Assembly: GCF_001426925.1 (NCBI RefSeq)
Contig: NZ_LMFR01000001.1
Coordinates: 114,946-178,945 of the forward strand
Length of the DNA: 64,000 nt
Reading direction: 5' to 3'
DNA from: Microbacterium sp. Root53
Lineage (GTDB): Bacteria; Actinomycetota; Actinomycetes; Actinomycetales; Microbacteriaceae
The notes under the pieces are model-generated. The model searched no databases. It was not told where the DNA came from and saw nothing but the letters and a program-made list of their open reading frames with translations. Shown here one piece after another: positions 24,551 to 33,779 of the stretch (its first letter is position 1; every line of letters begins with the position of its first letter). The translations under genes were made by a program, and so were the position numbers.

Positions 24551-25741
24551 ATGCAGGACCTCAACATCGCCATGATCGGCGGCGGCTTCATGGGCAAGGC
24601 ACACTCTCTCGCCTACGCGGCGATGCCGATGTTCTTCTGGCCGGCGCCGGCCCGTCCCGTGAAGAAGGTCGTCGTCGATGTCACAGACGAGCTCGCGCGC
24701 ACGGCCGCAGAACGCTACGCGTGGGAGTCGTCCTCCTCGTCGTGGCGGGATGTCGTCGAGGATCCGTCCATCGACGTGATCGACATCGCCACCCCGAACA
24801 ACCTGCACGCCGAGATCGCGATCGCGGCGGCGGAGGCGGGCAAGCACATCATCTGCGAGAAGCCGCTCGCGCCGACCGCCGAGGAGGCCGGTCGCATGTA
24901 TCAGGCGGCGAAGGACGCCGGTGTGGTCACGGCGGTCGCCTTCAACTACCGTCGGACTCCGGCGGTCGCGCTCGCCAAGAAGTACATCGAGGAGGGCGCC
25001 CTCGGCGAGATCCTCAACTTCCGCGGCACCTACCTGCAGGACTGGAGCGCCGACCCGAACTCCCCGCTGAGCTGGCGGTTCCAGAAGCACATCGCCGGCT
25101 CGGGCGCCGTCGGAGACATCGGCTCCCACGTCGTGGACCTCGCGCGCTACCTGGTCGGCGAGATTGCCGAGGTCAGTTCGCTGGTCTCCACGTTCATCAC
25201 CGATCGGCCGCTGCAGGCGGGCGGGTTCGACGCACTCGGGGGAGCGACGAAGTCCGACGGGCCCCGCGGCGCTGTCGACGTCGACGACGAGGCGATGTCC
25301 CTGATCCGCTTCCGCAACGGTGCAGTGGGGTCGATCGAGGCCACGCGGAACGCCTGGGGGCGGAACAACTTCATCACCTTCGAGATCCACGGCACCGAGG
25401 GCTCGGTCTTCTTCAATTACGAGAATCGCGACGAGCTGCAGGTCGCGTTCAAGAACGACCCCGCCGACCGCCGCGGGTTCCGCACCGTCTACTCGGGCCC
25501 GAACACTCCTTACGGCGAGTCGCTCTGGCCCATCCCGGCCCTGGGCATCGGGTACGGAGAGACGAAGATCATCGAGGCTCACGACTTCCTCAAGGCGGTC
25601 GTCGAGGGTGGCACGGTCGAGCCGAACTTCGCCGACGGCTACCAGGCCGCGCTCGTCGACGAGGCCATCCTCGAGTCGGGTCGCACGGGTCAGTGGGTGA
25701 AGGTTCCGGATGCCGTCGCAGAGAGCTCCTCCGATGGCTGA
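24551..25741 (+). CDS. Gfo/Idh/MocA-family NAD(P)-dependent oxidoreductase (first)
   Basis: 396 aa. Rossmann start LNIAMIGGGFMGKAHSLAYA, then DVIDIATPNNLHAEIAIAAA and the catalytic EKPLAPTAEEAG (EKP motif, residues about 104-106), followed by the C-terminal alpha/beta substrate domain (GAVGDIGSHVVDLARYLVGE). Probably oxidises a hydroxyl of an imported sugar or cyclitol. It has a GAAAGGAAATC ribosome site. The ATPase gene starts inside its last codons (ATG at 25734), so translation is coupled. Confidence 0.9.
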   Translation: MQDLNIAMIGGGFMGKAHSLAYAAMPMFFWPAPARPVKKVVVDVTDELARTAAERYAWESSSSSWRDVVEDPSIDVIDIATPNNLHAEIAIAAAEAGKHIICEKPLAPTAEEAGRMYQAAKDAGVVTAVAFNYRRTPAVALAKKYIEEGALGEILNFRGTYLQDWSADPNSPLSWRFQKHIAGSGAVGDIGSHVVDLARYLVGEIAEVSSLVSTFITDRPLQAGGFDALGGATKSDGPRGAVDVDDEAMSLIRFRNGAVGSIEATRNAWGRNNFITFEIHGTEGSVFFNYENRDELQVAFKNDPADRRGFRTVYSGPNTPYGESLWPIPALGIGYGETKIIEAHDFLKAVVEGGTVEPNFADGYQAALVDEAILESGRTGQWVKVPDAVAESSSDG

Positions 25742-27254
25742 CACGATCCCCGTCGGTCCGGCGGTCCGCATGCGTCAGATCGTCAAGAACTTCGGTTCGG
25801 TCGAGGTTCTGAAGTCCGTCGACATGGACATCGTGGCGGGGGAGGTGCATGCGCTCGCCGGTGAGAACGGCGCCGGGAAGTCGACGCTCATGAAGGTGCT
25901 GCAGGGCGTGCATCCCATCACGTCGGGCACGATCGAGATCGACGGCGAGCCCGTCGACATCCGCAGCACCGCGGACGCCGAGCGAGCGGGCATCGGCATG
26001 GTCTTCCAGGAGTTCAGCCTGATCCCCACGATGACAGTGGCTCAGAACATCTTCCTCAACCGTGAGCCGAGGGGTGCGGGAGGCCTGATCGACGACGGTG
26101 CGGCCGAGCGCGCAGCGAAGGAGCTCTTCGACGAGCTCGACGTCCGCATCGACCCGGGTGCCCGTGTGGAGGAGCTCGGCACGGCGTACTGGCAGCTGGT
26201 GGAGATCGCGAAGGCCCTGGCGAAGAACGCCCGCGTCCTCGTGATGGACGAGCCGACCGCCAGCCTCGCCAAGCACGAGGTGGAGAACCTCTTCGAGCTG
26301 ATCCACACCTTGAAGAGCCGCGGAATCGCCATCGTGTACATCTCCCATCGGATGGACGAGATCCGCCGAGTCGCGGATCGGATCACCGTCCTCCGCGACG
26401 GCGGTGTCGTACTCGCCTCTCCGGTGGCGGAGCTGACCGCCGCGGAGATCATCGAGGCCATCATCGGCCGCCGTCTCGCGTCCGAGCTCGTGTACCGGGA
26501 TCGAGGCCTGGACCCCGAAGCTCCCGTGCTGCTCGAAGCCGAGGAGATCGCCAGCACCAGCGTCCTCGAGTCGGTGAGCCTGGCGATCCGCGCGGGGGAG
26601 ATCGTCGGTCTCGCCGGCCTCATGGGCAGCGGACGCACCGAATTCGCGCGCGTGGTCGCGGGATTGGATCGGCCGACCCGGGGCACGCTGAGCGTCGAGG
26701 GGAGGCCCGTCCGGTTCAACGGCCCGCTCGCCGCCCAGGCGGCCGGCGTCGCCCTGATCCCGGAGGATCGACGCGAGCAGGGGCTCGTCCTCGAGCACTC
26801 CGTGTCCGACAATCTCACCCTGCCCGTCCTCGACCGGGTGAAGACGGGACCGCTCCTGTCACCGCGGAAGCTGCGCGAGCTCACCGGCGAGCTCGTGTCG
26901 CGCTTCGCGGTGAAGGTCGCCGACCCCTACGCCCCCGTCAACCGGCTCTCGGGCGGCAACCAGCAGAAGGTGGTCGTCGCCAAGTGGGTCAACACCGACC
27001 CGCGCATCCTGCTGATGGACGAGCCCACCGCGGGTGTCGACATCGGAACCAAGACCGAGATCCTCGACATCGTGCGGGACTTCGCCTCCCGGGGCAACGC
27101 GGTGCTGTTCATCTCGTCCGAACTGCCCGAACTTCTCGCGGTCGCGGACCGCATCGTCGTGCTCCGTGAGGGACGGTCCTTCCGTGACCTGGTCCGCGCC
27201 GACATCGAGAGCGAAGAACAGCTTCAACTCATCATCCAAGGAGAGGCGGCATGA
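25734..27254 (+). CDS. Sugar ABC transporter ATP-binding protein (duplicated ATPase, RbsA/MglA type)
   Basis: 506 aa with two ABC cassettes. The first has Walker A GENGAGKST (about 43-51), a degenerate signature (LGTAYWQLVEIAKAL) and Walker B VLVMDEPTASL. The second has a degenerate Walker A (GLMGSGRTEFARV), signature RLSGGNQQKVVVAKW and Walker B ILLMDEPTAGVD. That asymmetry is normal for CUT2 importers. The start is taken at 25734 (MADTIPVGP), overlapping the preceding gene by 8 nt; an upstream ATG at 25710 is less likely. The permease gene overlaps its stop by 4 nt. Confidence 0.92.
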   Translation: MADTIPVGPAVRMRQIVKNFGSVEVLKSVDMDIVAGEVHALAGENGAGKSTLMKVLQGVHPITSGTIEIDGEPVDIRSTADAERAGIGMVFQEFSLIPTMTVAQNIFLNREPRGAGGLIDDGAAERAAKELFDELDVRIDPGARVEELGTAYWQLVEIAKALAKNARVLVMDEPTASLAKHEVENLFELIHTLKSRGIAIVYISHRMDEIRRVADRITVLRDGGVVLASPVAELTAAEIIEAIIGRRLASELVYRDRGLDPEAPVLLEAEEIASTSVLESVSLAIRAGEIVGLAGLMGSGRTEFARVVAGLDRPTRGTLSVEGRPVRFNGPLAAQAAGVALIPEDRREQGLVLEHSVSDNLTLPVLDRVKTGPLLSPRKLRELTGELVSRFAVKVADPYAPVNRLSGGNQQKVVVAKWVNTDPRILLMDEPTAGVDIGTKTEILDIVRDFASRGNAVLFISSELPELLAVADRIVVLREGRSFRDLVRADIESEEQLQLIIQGEAA

Positions 27255-28222
27255 GCAGCCCAGCAACGGCCACACGGCCATCCCTCGTCTCGCGTGCCCT
27301 CGCGCACCTGGACTGGCGGAGCAACATCATCTACATCGCCTTCGTGGTGGTGTTCGTCCTGTTCGCGATCTTCCTGGGCAACGACGGGTTCCTGTCGCCG
27401 AACAACATGCTCAACATCGTGCGCCAGACCGCGACGATCTCGATCATGGCGGTCGCGATGACCTTCGTGATCGCCACCGCGGAGATCGATCTGAGCGTCG
27501 GCTCCGTGGCTGGCCTGGCCTCGGTGGTCACCGCCATGGCGACAGCCCAGTTCGGCCTGGTGCCCGGCATCCTCGCCGGGCTGCTCGCCGGAGCCGTGAT
27601 CGGGGCCGTCAACGGGGGCCTCGTCGCGCTTCTGAAGATCCCGTCGTTCCTCGTCACCCTCGGCATGCTCGGCCTCGCTGCGGGGGTGTCCCAGTGGATC
27701 ACTGCGTCAGCACCTCAGCCGATCAGCGATCGCCTGTATGTGCTGATCTTCGGCGGCGGCGACTTCGGCCCGGTCCCTGGTCTGCTGGTGTGGACGGTCG
27801 TCGCGGTCGCCGTCGGATGGCTGGTGATGAACCGCACCGGATACGGCCGGAGGGTGCTCGCCACGGGCGGCAACCCCACGGCGGCGGCGTACACCGGGAT
27901 CAACACGGCCCGCATCAAGTTCACCGTGCTGCTCACCTCGGGAGTGGCGGCCGCGCTTGCGGGCATGCTCTACGCCGGCCGGCTGGAATCCGGGCGGTTC
28001 CAGTGGGGGCAGGGCGATGAGCTCACGGTCATCGCCGCCGTCATCCTCGGCGGAACCAGCCTCTTCGGCGGACGCGGTGCCATCATCGGCACCCTGTTCG
28101 GCTCCCTGTTCATGGGCCTGGTCAACAACGGGCTCATCCTGGCGGGTCTCGACGTGGCGCAGCAGCAGGTCGTGCGCGGAGCCATCATCATCGCGGCCGT
28201 CGCCCTGTCCCGGAAGAAGTGA
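27251..28222 (+). CDS. Sugar ABC transporter permease (CUT2/RbsC type)
   Basis: 323 aa with about nine to ten membrane segments (NIIYIAFVVVFVLFAIFLGN; MAVAMTFVIATAEIDLSVGS; GAIIGTLFGSLFMGLVNNGL). The CUT2 family hallmark EIDLSVGS and the AAYTGINTARIKF coupling region are present. It forms the homodimeric membrane channel with the ATPase encoded just upstream (4-nt overlap). Its stop overlaps the next ATG as TGATG. Confidence 0.92.
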   Translation: MSSPATATRPSLVSRALAHLDWRSNIIYIAFVVVFVLFAIFLGNDGFLSPNNMLNIVRQTATISIMAVAMTFVIATAEIDLSVGSVAGLASVVTAMATAQFGLVPGILAGLLAGAVIGAVNGGLVALLKIPSFLVTLGMLGLAAGVSQWITASAPQPISDRLYVLIFGGGDFGPVPGLLVWTVVAVAVGWLVMNRTGYGRRVLATGGNPTAAAYTGINTARIKFTVLLTSGVAAALAGMLYAGRLESGRFQWGQGDELTVIAAVILGGTSLFGGRGAIIGTLFGSLFMGLVNNGLILAGLDVAQQQVVRGAIIIAAVALSRKK

Positions 28223-29346
28223 TGACGCGCCGGATGCCGAGAAGCGGCATCGTCGGGACGGGATTCATGGGCGGGGTCCACACCCGCGCGGTGCGCTGGG
28301 CGGGCGGTGAGGTGGTCGCCTTCGCCGGCCGGGATCCGGAACGCACCCGCGCGGCGGCGGAAGCGGCGAACGTCGCCCTCGCCCTCGATCCCCACGAGCT
28401 CGTGCGTCATCCCGACGTCGACATCGTGCACATCTGCACGCCCAACTCGCAGCATCTGGAACTTGCACTCGCCGCCGTCGCAGCGGGCAAGCACGTGGTG
28501 TGCGAGAAGCCGCTGGCCACGACGGGGGCAGACGCGGTGCGGCTGCGCGCGGCGGCCGCCGCCGCCGGCGTGGTCCATGCCGTGCCCTTCGTGTACAGGT
28601 TCTACCCGACCGTGCGGGAGGCGAGGGCGCGCATCGCGGCGTCGGGTGAACGCATCTGGCTCGCGCACGGGCACTACCTCCAGGACTGGTTGTCGGATCG
28701 ATCCACGTACAACTGGCGGGTGGATGACGCGGGATCCCGGGCCTTCGCCGACATCGGCGTCCACTGGTGCGACCTGTTCGAGTTCGCGACAGGCCATCGC
28801 ATCGTCCGCCTGCTCGCGCAGCAATCGCGCCTGCACGACACCCGCATCTCGGGCGGACGCGAGGTGTCGGTCGCCACGGAGGACGGCACGACCATGATGT
28901 TCCAGACCGATCGCGGCGCGAGCGGCACGGTCGTGATCTCCCAGGCGAGCCCCGGGCGCAAGAACCGTCTCTGGCTCTCGCTGGACGGCGCCGAGCGCAG
29001 CTACGCGTTCGACCAGGAGAATCCGGGCGATCTGTGGGTCGGCTCCGCCGACGCGGTGCTCCTGCTCGCGAAGGGGCACGAGACGCTGACCGCGGACGTC
29101 GCGTCGTCGTACGTCACGGTCCCGTCGGGTCATCCCCAGGGGTACCAGGACTGCTTCGGACTCTTCATGCGCGACGTGCATCGCGCCATCGCGGGGGAGC
29201 AGGTGGATGGACTGCCGACCTTCGCCGACGGTGCGCGTGCCGCCGTCCTCACGGACGCCGTGATCGCCTCCGCTCGGTCCGAGGCATGGATCGAGGTGAC
29301 GGGCGACCGCGCTGCGGCGGCAGCGAGCGCGGTCGGCGTCGCCTGA
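28222..29346 (+). CDS. Gfo/Idh/MocA-family oxidoreductase (second)
   Basis: 374 aa from the ATG at 28222 (GTG at 28219 also possible). N-terminal GIVGTGFMGGVHTRAVRWAG, VDIVHICTPNSQHLELALAA and the EKPLATTGADAV motif identify the family. The C-terminal domain contains AFADIGVHWCDLFEFATGHR. It is the last gene of the cluster 1 operon and a paralog of the product at 24551, perhaps acting at a different carbon or catalysing the reverse redox step, as in pathways that oxidise and then reduce a sugar. A terminator hairpin begins at its stop codon. Confidence 0.9.
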   Translation: MTRRMPRSGIVGTGFMGGVHTRAVRWAGGEVVAFAGRDPERTRAAAEAANVALALDPHELVRHPDVDIVHICTPNSQHLELALAAVAAGKHVVCEKPLATTGADAVRLRAAAAAAGVVHAVPFVYRFYPTVREARARIAASGERIWLAHGHYLQDWLSDRSTYNWRVDDAGSRAFADIGVHWCDLFEFATGHRIVRLLAQQSRLHDTRISGGREVSVATEDGTTMMFQTDRGASGTVVISQASPGRKNRLWLSLDGAERSYAFDQENPGDLWVGSADAVLLLAKGHETLTADVASSYVTVPSGHPQGYQDCFGLFMRDVHRAIAGEQVDGLPTFADGARAAVLTDAVIASARSEAWIEVTGDRAAAAASAVGVA

Positions 29347-29379
29347 GCCCGCTGCCCCTCCGTGGGCGCGGGCTCAGGC
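29341..29379. terminator. Bidirectional terminator between convergent oxidoreductase and NRAMP genes
   Basis: 12-bp perfect stem GCCTGAGCCCGC (29341-29352) / GCGGGCTCAGGC (29368-29379). The left arm includes the stop codon of the rightward oxidoreductase gene. The leftward NRAMP gene ends 14 nt further on. Confidence 0.85.
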
Positions 29380-29392
29380 GAGGCGCGGCCGA

Positions 29393-30697
29393 TCAGCCTC
29401 CGACGAAGCTCGAGATCAGCCGGATCGAGAGCGCCAGCACGGCGATCAGCCCGACGACGCCGAACAGGTTCTGCCACCAGGTGTTGCGCATCTCGGCCAT
29501 GAGGCTCCGCCGGTTCGCCATCACGACGATGAGCACGGCGAGCACCGGGGCGACGAGGATCGTCAGGGCCTGCGCGATCACGATCAGCTGAATCGGCGCG
29601 GCCTGGAAGATCAGCGCGACCGCGACGCCGAACGCGAGGATGGCGCCGCTCACGAGCTTGGCTGTGCGCGAGCTCGACGACGCACCGCGCCCCAGGGCGT
29701 CCGAGAGCATCGTGCCGCCGGCCGTCGCGTTCGCGATCATCGAGGAGAACGCGGCGCCGAAGAATCCGAGGGCGAACACGGTGGAGCCGACCGGGCCGGC
29801 GAGCGGCTCGAAGACGCCCGCGAGGGCCACGATCGTGGCCGCCTGCTCGCCGGTGCGGCCGAGCACTGCGGAGGCGACCACGATCACGAGGGCGGTCATC
29901 ACTCCGGGCGCGATGATCCCGGGGATCGTGTCGACGATCGTGATGTCGCGGTAGTCGTCCTCTGTGCGCTCTCGCTCCTTCGTCCCGTACGACGTGTAGA
30001 AGGCCGCGTTGATCGAGAAGTTCGTGCCCACGAGGGCGATCAGCAGCAGCCACGCGCCATCCGGCACGACCGGCACGAGGCCGGATCCCGCCGCCGCCCA
30101 GTCGGGCTGCGAGACGAACGCGCTAGCGACGAACGCGATCGCCATGAGCGCGACGATGACGATCAGCACCTTCTCGATCACGCGGTACACATTGCGCAGG
30201 ACCAGCAGCGCGGCCACGCCGATCGTGCAGAAGACGGTCCACATCACGGGGTTGCCGCCGAAGAGCATCGACAGGCCGAGCCCGGACCCTACGGCGTTGC
30301 CCACCGAGAAGCACAGCGTGATGAGGAACACGCCGACGCCCGCGAGCACGCCGACCCAGCCGCCGAGGTGCTCCTTGATCGACGTGATGAGCGACACGGG
30401 CGACTTGATGCCGAGACGCACGCTCATGTCGGTGAGGAAGATCATCAGGATGGTCGACACGACGATGACCCAGATGAGGGTGTACTGGTAGGCACCGCCC
30501 GCCTGGACCGCGGTCGTGAGATTGCCGGGCCCGAACTGCCAGGCGCCGGCGACGAACGCAGGGCCGATCAGCGCGAGCTGCTGCCAGAACGTGCGGCGGC
30601 GCCTGCTCGATTCCACGATGGTCCTCATCGTCTGCGTCGAGAGGCGTCCGTAGCCGGTGCCGGGGGTGGTCGATGTGTGTCGGGTGTGAGCGGTCAT
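29393..30697 (-). CDS. NRAMP-family metal transporter with atypical metal-site motifs
   Basis: 434 aa from the ATG at 30697 behind GGAGGAG. About eleven hydrophobic helices of the NRAMP/MntH (LeuT) fold, for example LALIGPAFVAGAWQFGPGNL, TLIWVIVVSTILMIFLTDMS and TAKLVSGAILAFGVAVALIF. In canonical NRAMPs TM1 has DPGN and TM6 has a MPH motif. Here TM1 reads GPGN (56-59) and TM6 reads GTNFSINAAFYTS. The metal-coordinating Asp and Met are therefore missing, so classic Mn/Fe selectivity is doubtful and it resembles divergent NRAMP-related branches. It lies beside the truncated DapA-family gene, transcribed in the same direction. Confidence 0.82.
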   Translation of the reverse strand: MTAHTRHTSTTPGTGYGRLSTQTMRTIVESSRRRRTFWQQLALIGPAFVAGAWQFGPGNLTTAVQAGGAYQYTLIWVIVVSTILMIFLTDMSVRLGIKSPVSLITSIKEHLGGWVGVLAGVGVFLITLCFSVGNAVGSGLGLSMLFGGNPVMWTVFCTIGVAALLVLRNVYRVIEKVLIVIVALMAIAFVASAFVSQPDWAAAGSGLVPVVPDGAWLLLIALVGTNFSINAAFYTSYGTKERERTEDDYRDITIVDTIPGIIAPGVMTALVIVVASAVLGRTGEQAATIVALAGVFEPLAGPVGSTVFALGFFGAAFSSMIANATAGGTMLSDALGRGASSSSRTAKLVSGAILAFGVAVALIFQAAPIQLIVIAQALTILVAPVLAVLIVVMANRRSLMAEMRNTWWQNLFGVVGLIAVLALSIRLISSFVGG

Positions 30698-30794
30698 GGG
30701 GGCTCCTCCATCGGAGTCGCGGCGGGGGCCGCGCGGTCTTCGGTGACTCGGGTGCCGCTTTCCCGCGGCGTCGGGCCGATGCGCTCGGCTCGGG

Positions 30795-30823
30795 CCGGGG
30801 CGACGGGGGAACCGTCGCCCCGG
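30795..30823 (-). terminator. Terminator after the DapA-family remnant
   Basis: 12-bp perfect stem CCGGGGCGACGG / CCGTCGCCCCGG with a 5-nt GGGAA loop, 7 nt beyond the stop of the leftward gene at 30831. It separates that gene from the NRAMP gene. Confidence 0.85.
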
Positions 30824-30830
30824 GTGTGGA

Positions 30831-31565
30831 TCAGGCGGGGACGGCGACCTTGCCGAGACCCGCCTCGGCGAAGGCGGCCGCGATCTCGGCGTCGGCGCCG
30901 GGACCGAGGGGGAGCAGCGGCTCGCGGACCGTCGCGTGATCGAGGATGCCACGGTTGACGAGGCCCCACTTGAGCGCGACGGTGCCCTCCATGTGAGAGC
31001 CCCGGTGGTACACGTTCTTGGTGACCGGGAGCAGGCGCTCGTGGATCGCGTGCGCGGCGGCGTAGTCCTGGGCCTTGCCCGCCGCGATCAGCTCGACGAG
31101 CAGCTCGGGTGCGATGTTGCCGTAGCCGACCAGCAGGCCGTCGACGTCGAACATCGTCGGGAGCAGGTACTCGTCGTGGCACGAGAGCACCTGGAGGTCC
31201 GGGTGGGCCGCGCGCAGGGCGGGGATCTCGGTGTACCAGCGACGCATGTTCCGCACGCCGTTCTTGGTGTGGTTCACGCCGGGCTGCGCGGCGATCTCGA
31301 GCTGGGTGTCGAGGTCGTACGACGCCTTCGTGTTGTCGGGGTACTGGAACAGGATCTCCTCGAGACCCGATTCCTCCCAGATCGCGCGGTAGCGCGTCTG
31401 CGGGGCGCCCGGCTGGAAGCCGAAGCGCAGCCATCCGTGCGACGGATAGACCAGGGCGCCCTTGGCGCCGGCGTCGGCGGCATCCTTCGCCTCGAGGGCG
31501 GCGGTCTTGTTGCCCTCCTTCGTGATCCCGGCGATGATCGGCAGCCGGTCCTCGACCGTGTGCAA
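30831..31565 (-). pseudogene. Dihydrodipicolinate synthase/N-acetylneuraminate lyase family gene, 5'-truncated
   Basis: The frame encodes 244 residues beginning at VEDRLPIIAGITKEGNKTAA, which aligns with about residue 80 of a roughly 300-aa DapA-family aldolase. The Schiff-base lysine region (VNHTKNGVRN) and the C-terminal helices remain. The N-terminal third, with the Tyr and substrate-binding residues of the first strands, is missing. The only start is a TTG at 31565 with a stop codon two codons upstream. Directly upstream lie an operator-like dyad and a TTGACA -35, so the promoter survives but the 5' coding part was deleted. Probably inactive. Confidence 0.7.
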
Positions 31566-31645
31566 TCGTTAGCGGGAACGTTTGCAAGCATCCCGTGGCA
31601 CGGCCTTCGCTGTCAAGGGGTGACCTGAAATCGTTCCTGCAAAGG
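31561..31645. promoter_or_regulatory. LacI-type operators (CGTT-N6-AACG) in the divergent region before lacI-2
   Basis: A near-perfect dyad TGCAATCGTT-AGCGGG-AACGTTTGCA spans 31561-31586. A weaker CGTT-N6-AAGG copy lies at 31632-31645. TTGACA on the minus strand (31611-31616) is a -35 for the leftward DapA-family remnant. These sites would let the LacI-2 protein repress both itself and the former neighbour. Confidence 0.6.
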
Positions 31646-31686
31646 TTTCCGACCGGCATGGATACAGTCGGGAGGGGAGGCGGCGC

Positions 31687-32736
31687 ATGGGTATCGACGC
31701 GAGCGGTGCGCGACGCGTGGTGACGTTGCGTGATGTGGCCGAGGCATCCGGCGTCAGCATCTCGACCGTGAGCCGCATCCTCGACGAGCGCACCCCTCCC
31801 TCGGCGTCCGCCACCGCACAGCGGGTCCGCGCCGCGGCCGAGCAGCTCGGGTACCGACGCAACGTCTTCGCCTCCAGCCTGCGCCGTGGCGCCACTGGGA
31901 CGATCGGTGTGCTGGTCCCGCGTCTGACGGACGCCGTGATGGCCCTCATGTTCGAGGCGATCGAGCGCACCGCGCGCCGGCACGGCTCCTTCGCGGTCGT
32001 GGCCACGTGCGGAGACGACCCCGACGAGGAGCGGCGCGCGACCGAGATCCTGCTCGATCGCAACGTCGACGGCCTCATCCTCGCGACGGCGCGCATCGAC
32101 GACGCACTCCCCGCCGCCCTTCGCGAGCGGGGCATCGCGCACGTCCTCGTGCTGCGCACCGACGGTGTCAGCCCCTCCTCGCTCGGCGACGATGAGACGG
32201 GCGGGTACCTCGCTGTCCGCCACCTGATCGACCTCGGGCACACCGACATCGCCATCGTGACGGGCCCGTGGTTCACGTCGAGCGGCCGCGATCGTCGCCG
32301 AGGAGCCGAGCGTGCACTCGCAGAGGCGGGGATCGAGATCCGCGACGATCGCATCCTGACGACGGGCTTCGGCGTCGATGACGGGATCGATGCGGGGCGG
32401 GCGCTGCTGGACCGTCCCGACCCGCCTACGGCGATCTTCGCGGCAAACGACAACCTCGCGGTCGGAATCATCGGCGCCGGACGCAACCTGGGGCTGCTTC
32501 CCGGCAGGGAGCTCTCGATCGTCGGGTACAACGACATCCCGCTCGCGGCGCGGCTCCCGACGCCGCTCACGTCGGTTGCGACTCCATTCGATCAGATCGC
32601 CACGACCGCGTTCGATCTCCTGGACCCGTCGACGCCACCGGGAACGATCCGCCGCGCGCTGCCGACGCTCATCCCGCGTGCGTCCACCGCGCCGCCCCGT
32701 TCGCGGATGTCAGGCGACTCCGGGCGATCGTGGTGA
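31687..32736 (+). CDS. LacI-family transcriptional regulator (second)
   Basis: 349 aa, ATG at 31687 after GGAGGGGAGG. HTH VTLRDVAEASGVSISTVSRI, hinge around residue 60, then a ligand-binding domain (TIGVLVPRLTDAVMALMFEA; HLIDLGHTDIAIVTGPWFTS; GRELSIVGYNDIPLAARLPT). The C-terminal 20 residues are an Arg/Ser-rich extension. It is divergent from the truncated DapA-family gene, which was presumably its target, and may now regulate elsewhere or nothing. Its stop overlaps the GTG start of the next gene. Confidence 0.88.
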   Translation: MGIDASGARRVVTLRDVAEASGVSISTVSRILDERTPPSASATAQRVRAAAEQLGYRRNVFASSLRRGATGTIGVLVPRLTDAVMALMFEAIERTARRHGSFAVVATCGDDPDEERRATEILLDRNVDGLILATARIDDALPAALRERGIAHVLVLRTDGVSPSSLGDDETGGYLAVRHLIDLGHTDIAIVTGPWFTSSGRDRRRGAERALAEAGIEIRDDRILTTGFGVDDGIDAGRALLDRPDPPTAIFAANDNLAVGIIGAGRNLGLLPGRELSIVGYNDIPLAARLPTPLTSVATPFDQIATTAFDLLDPSTPPGTIRRALPTLIPRASTAPPRSRMSGDSGRSW

Positions 32737-33779
32737 CCGCGCCGGACCGCACGGATCCGTCGTCGTGGTGCGCGGCGATCCGGGCCGAGCAGCAGGAGCC
32801 GATCTTCGCGTCCGCGCCCGAGGTCATCTCGACGTGGCTGCTCGTGGAGCACCCCGGCCCGTGGCCGTCGCGCGGATTCCCGGGCGACCTGTCGGACGTC
32901 GCGCGCGGCGTCCTCGAGGCGGCCGAGGAGCGGGGCGTGCGCGTGCAGTTCATCCGGCGCGTGCGCGACCGGCGGCGCGCGGGGCGGACGATCGTCGTCG
33001 CGGGCCGCGGCGGCGCGCGCGGCTGGGCCGAGACGCGCGACGCGGCGGACCTGGACGAGCTGGCCGAGCTGGATCTGGCAACGCTCGCCGACGGTGTCGC
33101 GCCGGGCTTCGGTGCGGCAGTCGATCCCTCCGAGCCCGTCGTGCTGGTGTGCACGCACGGCCGGCGCGACGTGTGCTGCGCGCGGCTCGGGCGACCGGTG
33201 GCCGTGGCGCTGAGCGCCGCGATGCCGGGGCAGGTCTGGGAGACGACGCACGTGGGCGGCGACCGGTTCGCGGCCAACGTGGTGACGCTGCCCGGCGGGC
33301 AGTATCACGGCGGTCTGACGGCCGCTGACGTCGAGCGCGTGGCGGCCGCGATCACGGCCGGCGAGCTCGACCTCGGGCGCTGGCGCGGCGAGTGCGGGGT
33401 CCCCGCCGCCGAGCAGGCCGCCGCGTACTTCCTCCGGCGCGAGCTCGCCGAGGCGCGCATCGATGCTGTCCGGGTGCTCGGGGTCGCGGACGCGCCCGGA
33501 GACCAGAGCGTCGTCCGGATCGCGGTGGACGGCCGGCCCGATCACCTGGTCCGCGTGCGTCGCGTCGAGAACGCGCCGCGGCGGACGTCGTGCGCCCACG
33601 GCGGCACGATCGGCGCGCCCGCGAGCTACGAGCTCGTGTCGCTCTCGGCGAGCTCCGGCTCGGTCGGCACCACGATCGGCATCCCCGACACGGGGTCCGG
33701 GATCGTGACGCAGTCGACGCCGAACACGGCGGAGACGGTCTCGGGCGTGATGACCTCGGCGGGGGATCCCGAGGCGTAG
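32730..33779 (+). CDS. Sucrase/ferredoxin-like domain protein
   Basis: 349 aa from GTG at 32730 (or 32733). The thioredoxin-like ferredoxin signature VCTHGRRDVCCARLGRPVA and HVGGDRFAANVVTLPGGQYH, plus YFLRRELAEARID, identify the Suc_Fer-like family, whose role in actinobacteria is unknown (possibly redox or Fe-S related). Homology appears to end near APASYELVSLSA. The remaining 45 residues run antisense over the 3' end of the convergent ABC ATPase gene for 154 bp. The native stop may have been lost, giving a read-through tail. Confidence 0.8.
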   Translation: MVTAPDRTDPSSWCAAIRAEQQEPIFASAPEVISTWLLVEHPGPWPSRGFPGDLSDVARGVLEAAEERGVRVQFIRRVRDRRRAGRTIVVAGRGGARGWAETRDAADLDELAELDLATLADGVAPGFGAAVDPSEPVVLVCTHGRRDVCCARLGRPVAVALSAAMPGQVWETTHVGGDRFAANVVTLPGGQYHGGLTAADVERVAAAITAGELDLGRWRGECGVPAAEQAAAYFLRRELAEARIDAVRVLGVADAPGDQSVVRIAVDGRPDHLVRVRRVENAPRRTSCAHGGTIGAPASYELVSLSASSGSVGTTIGIPDTGSGIVTQSTPNTAETVSGVMTSAGDPEA

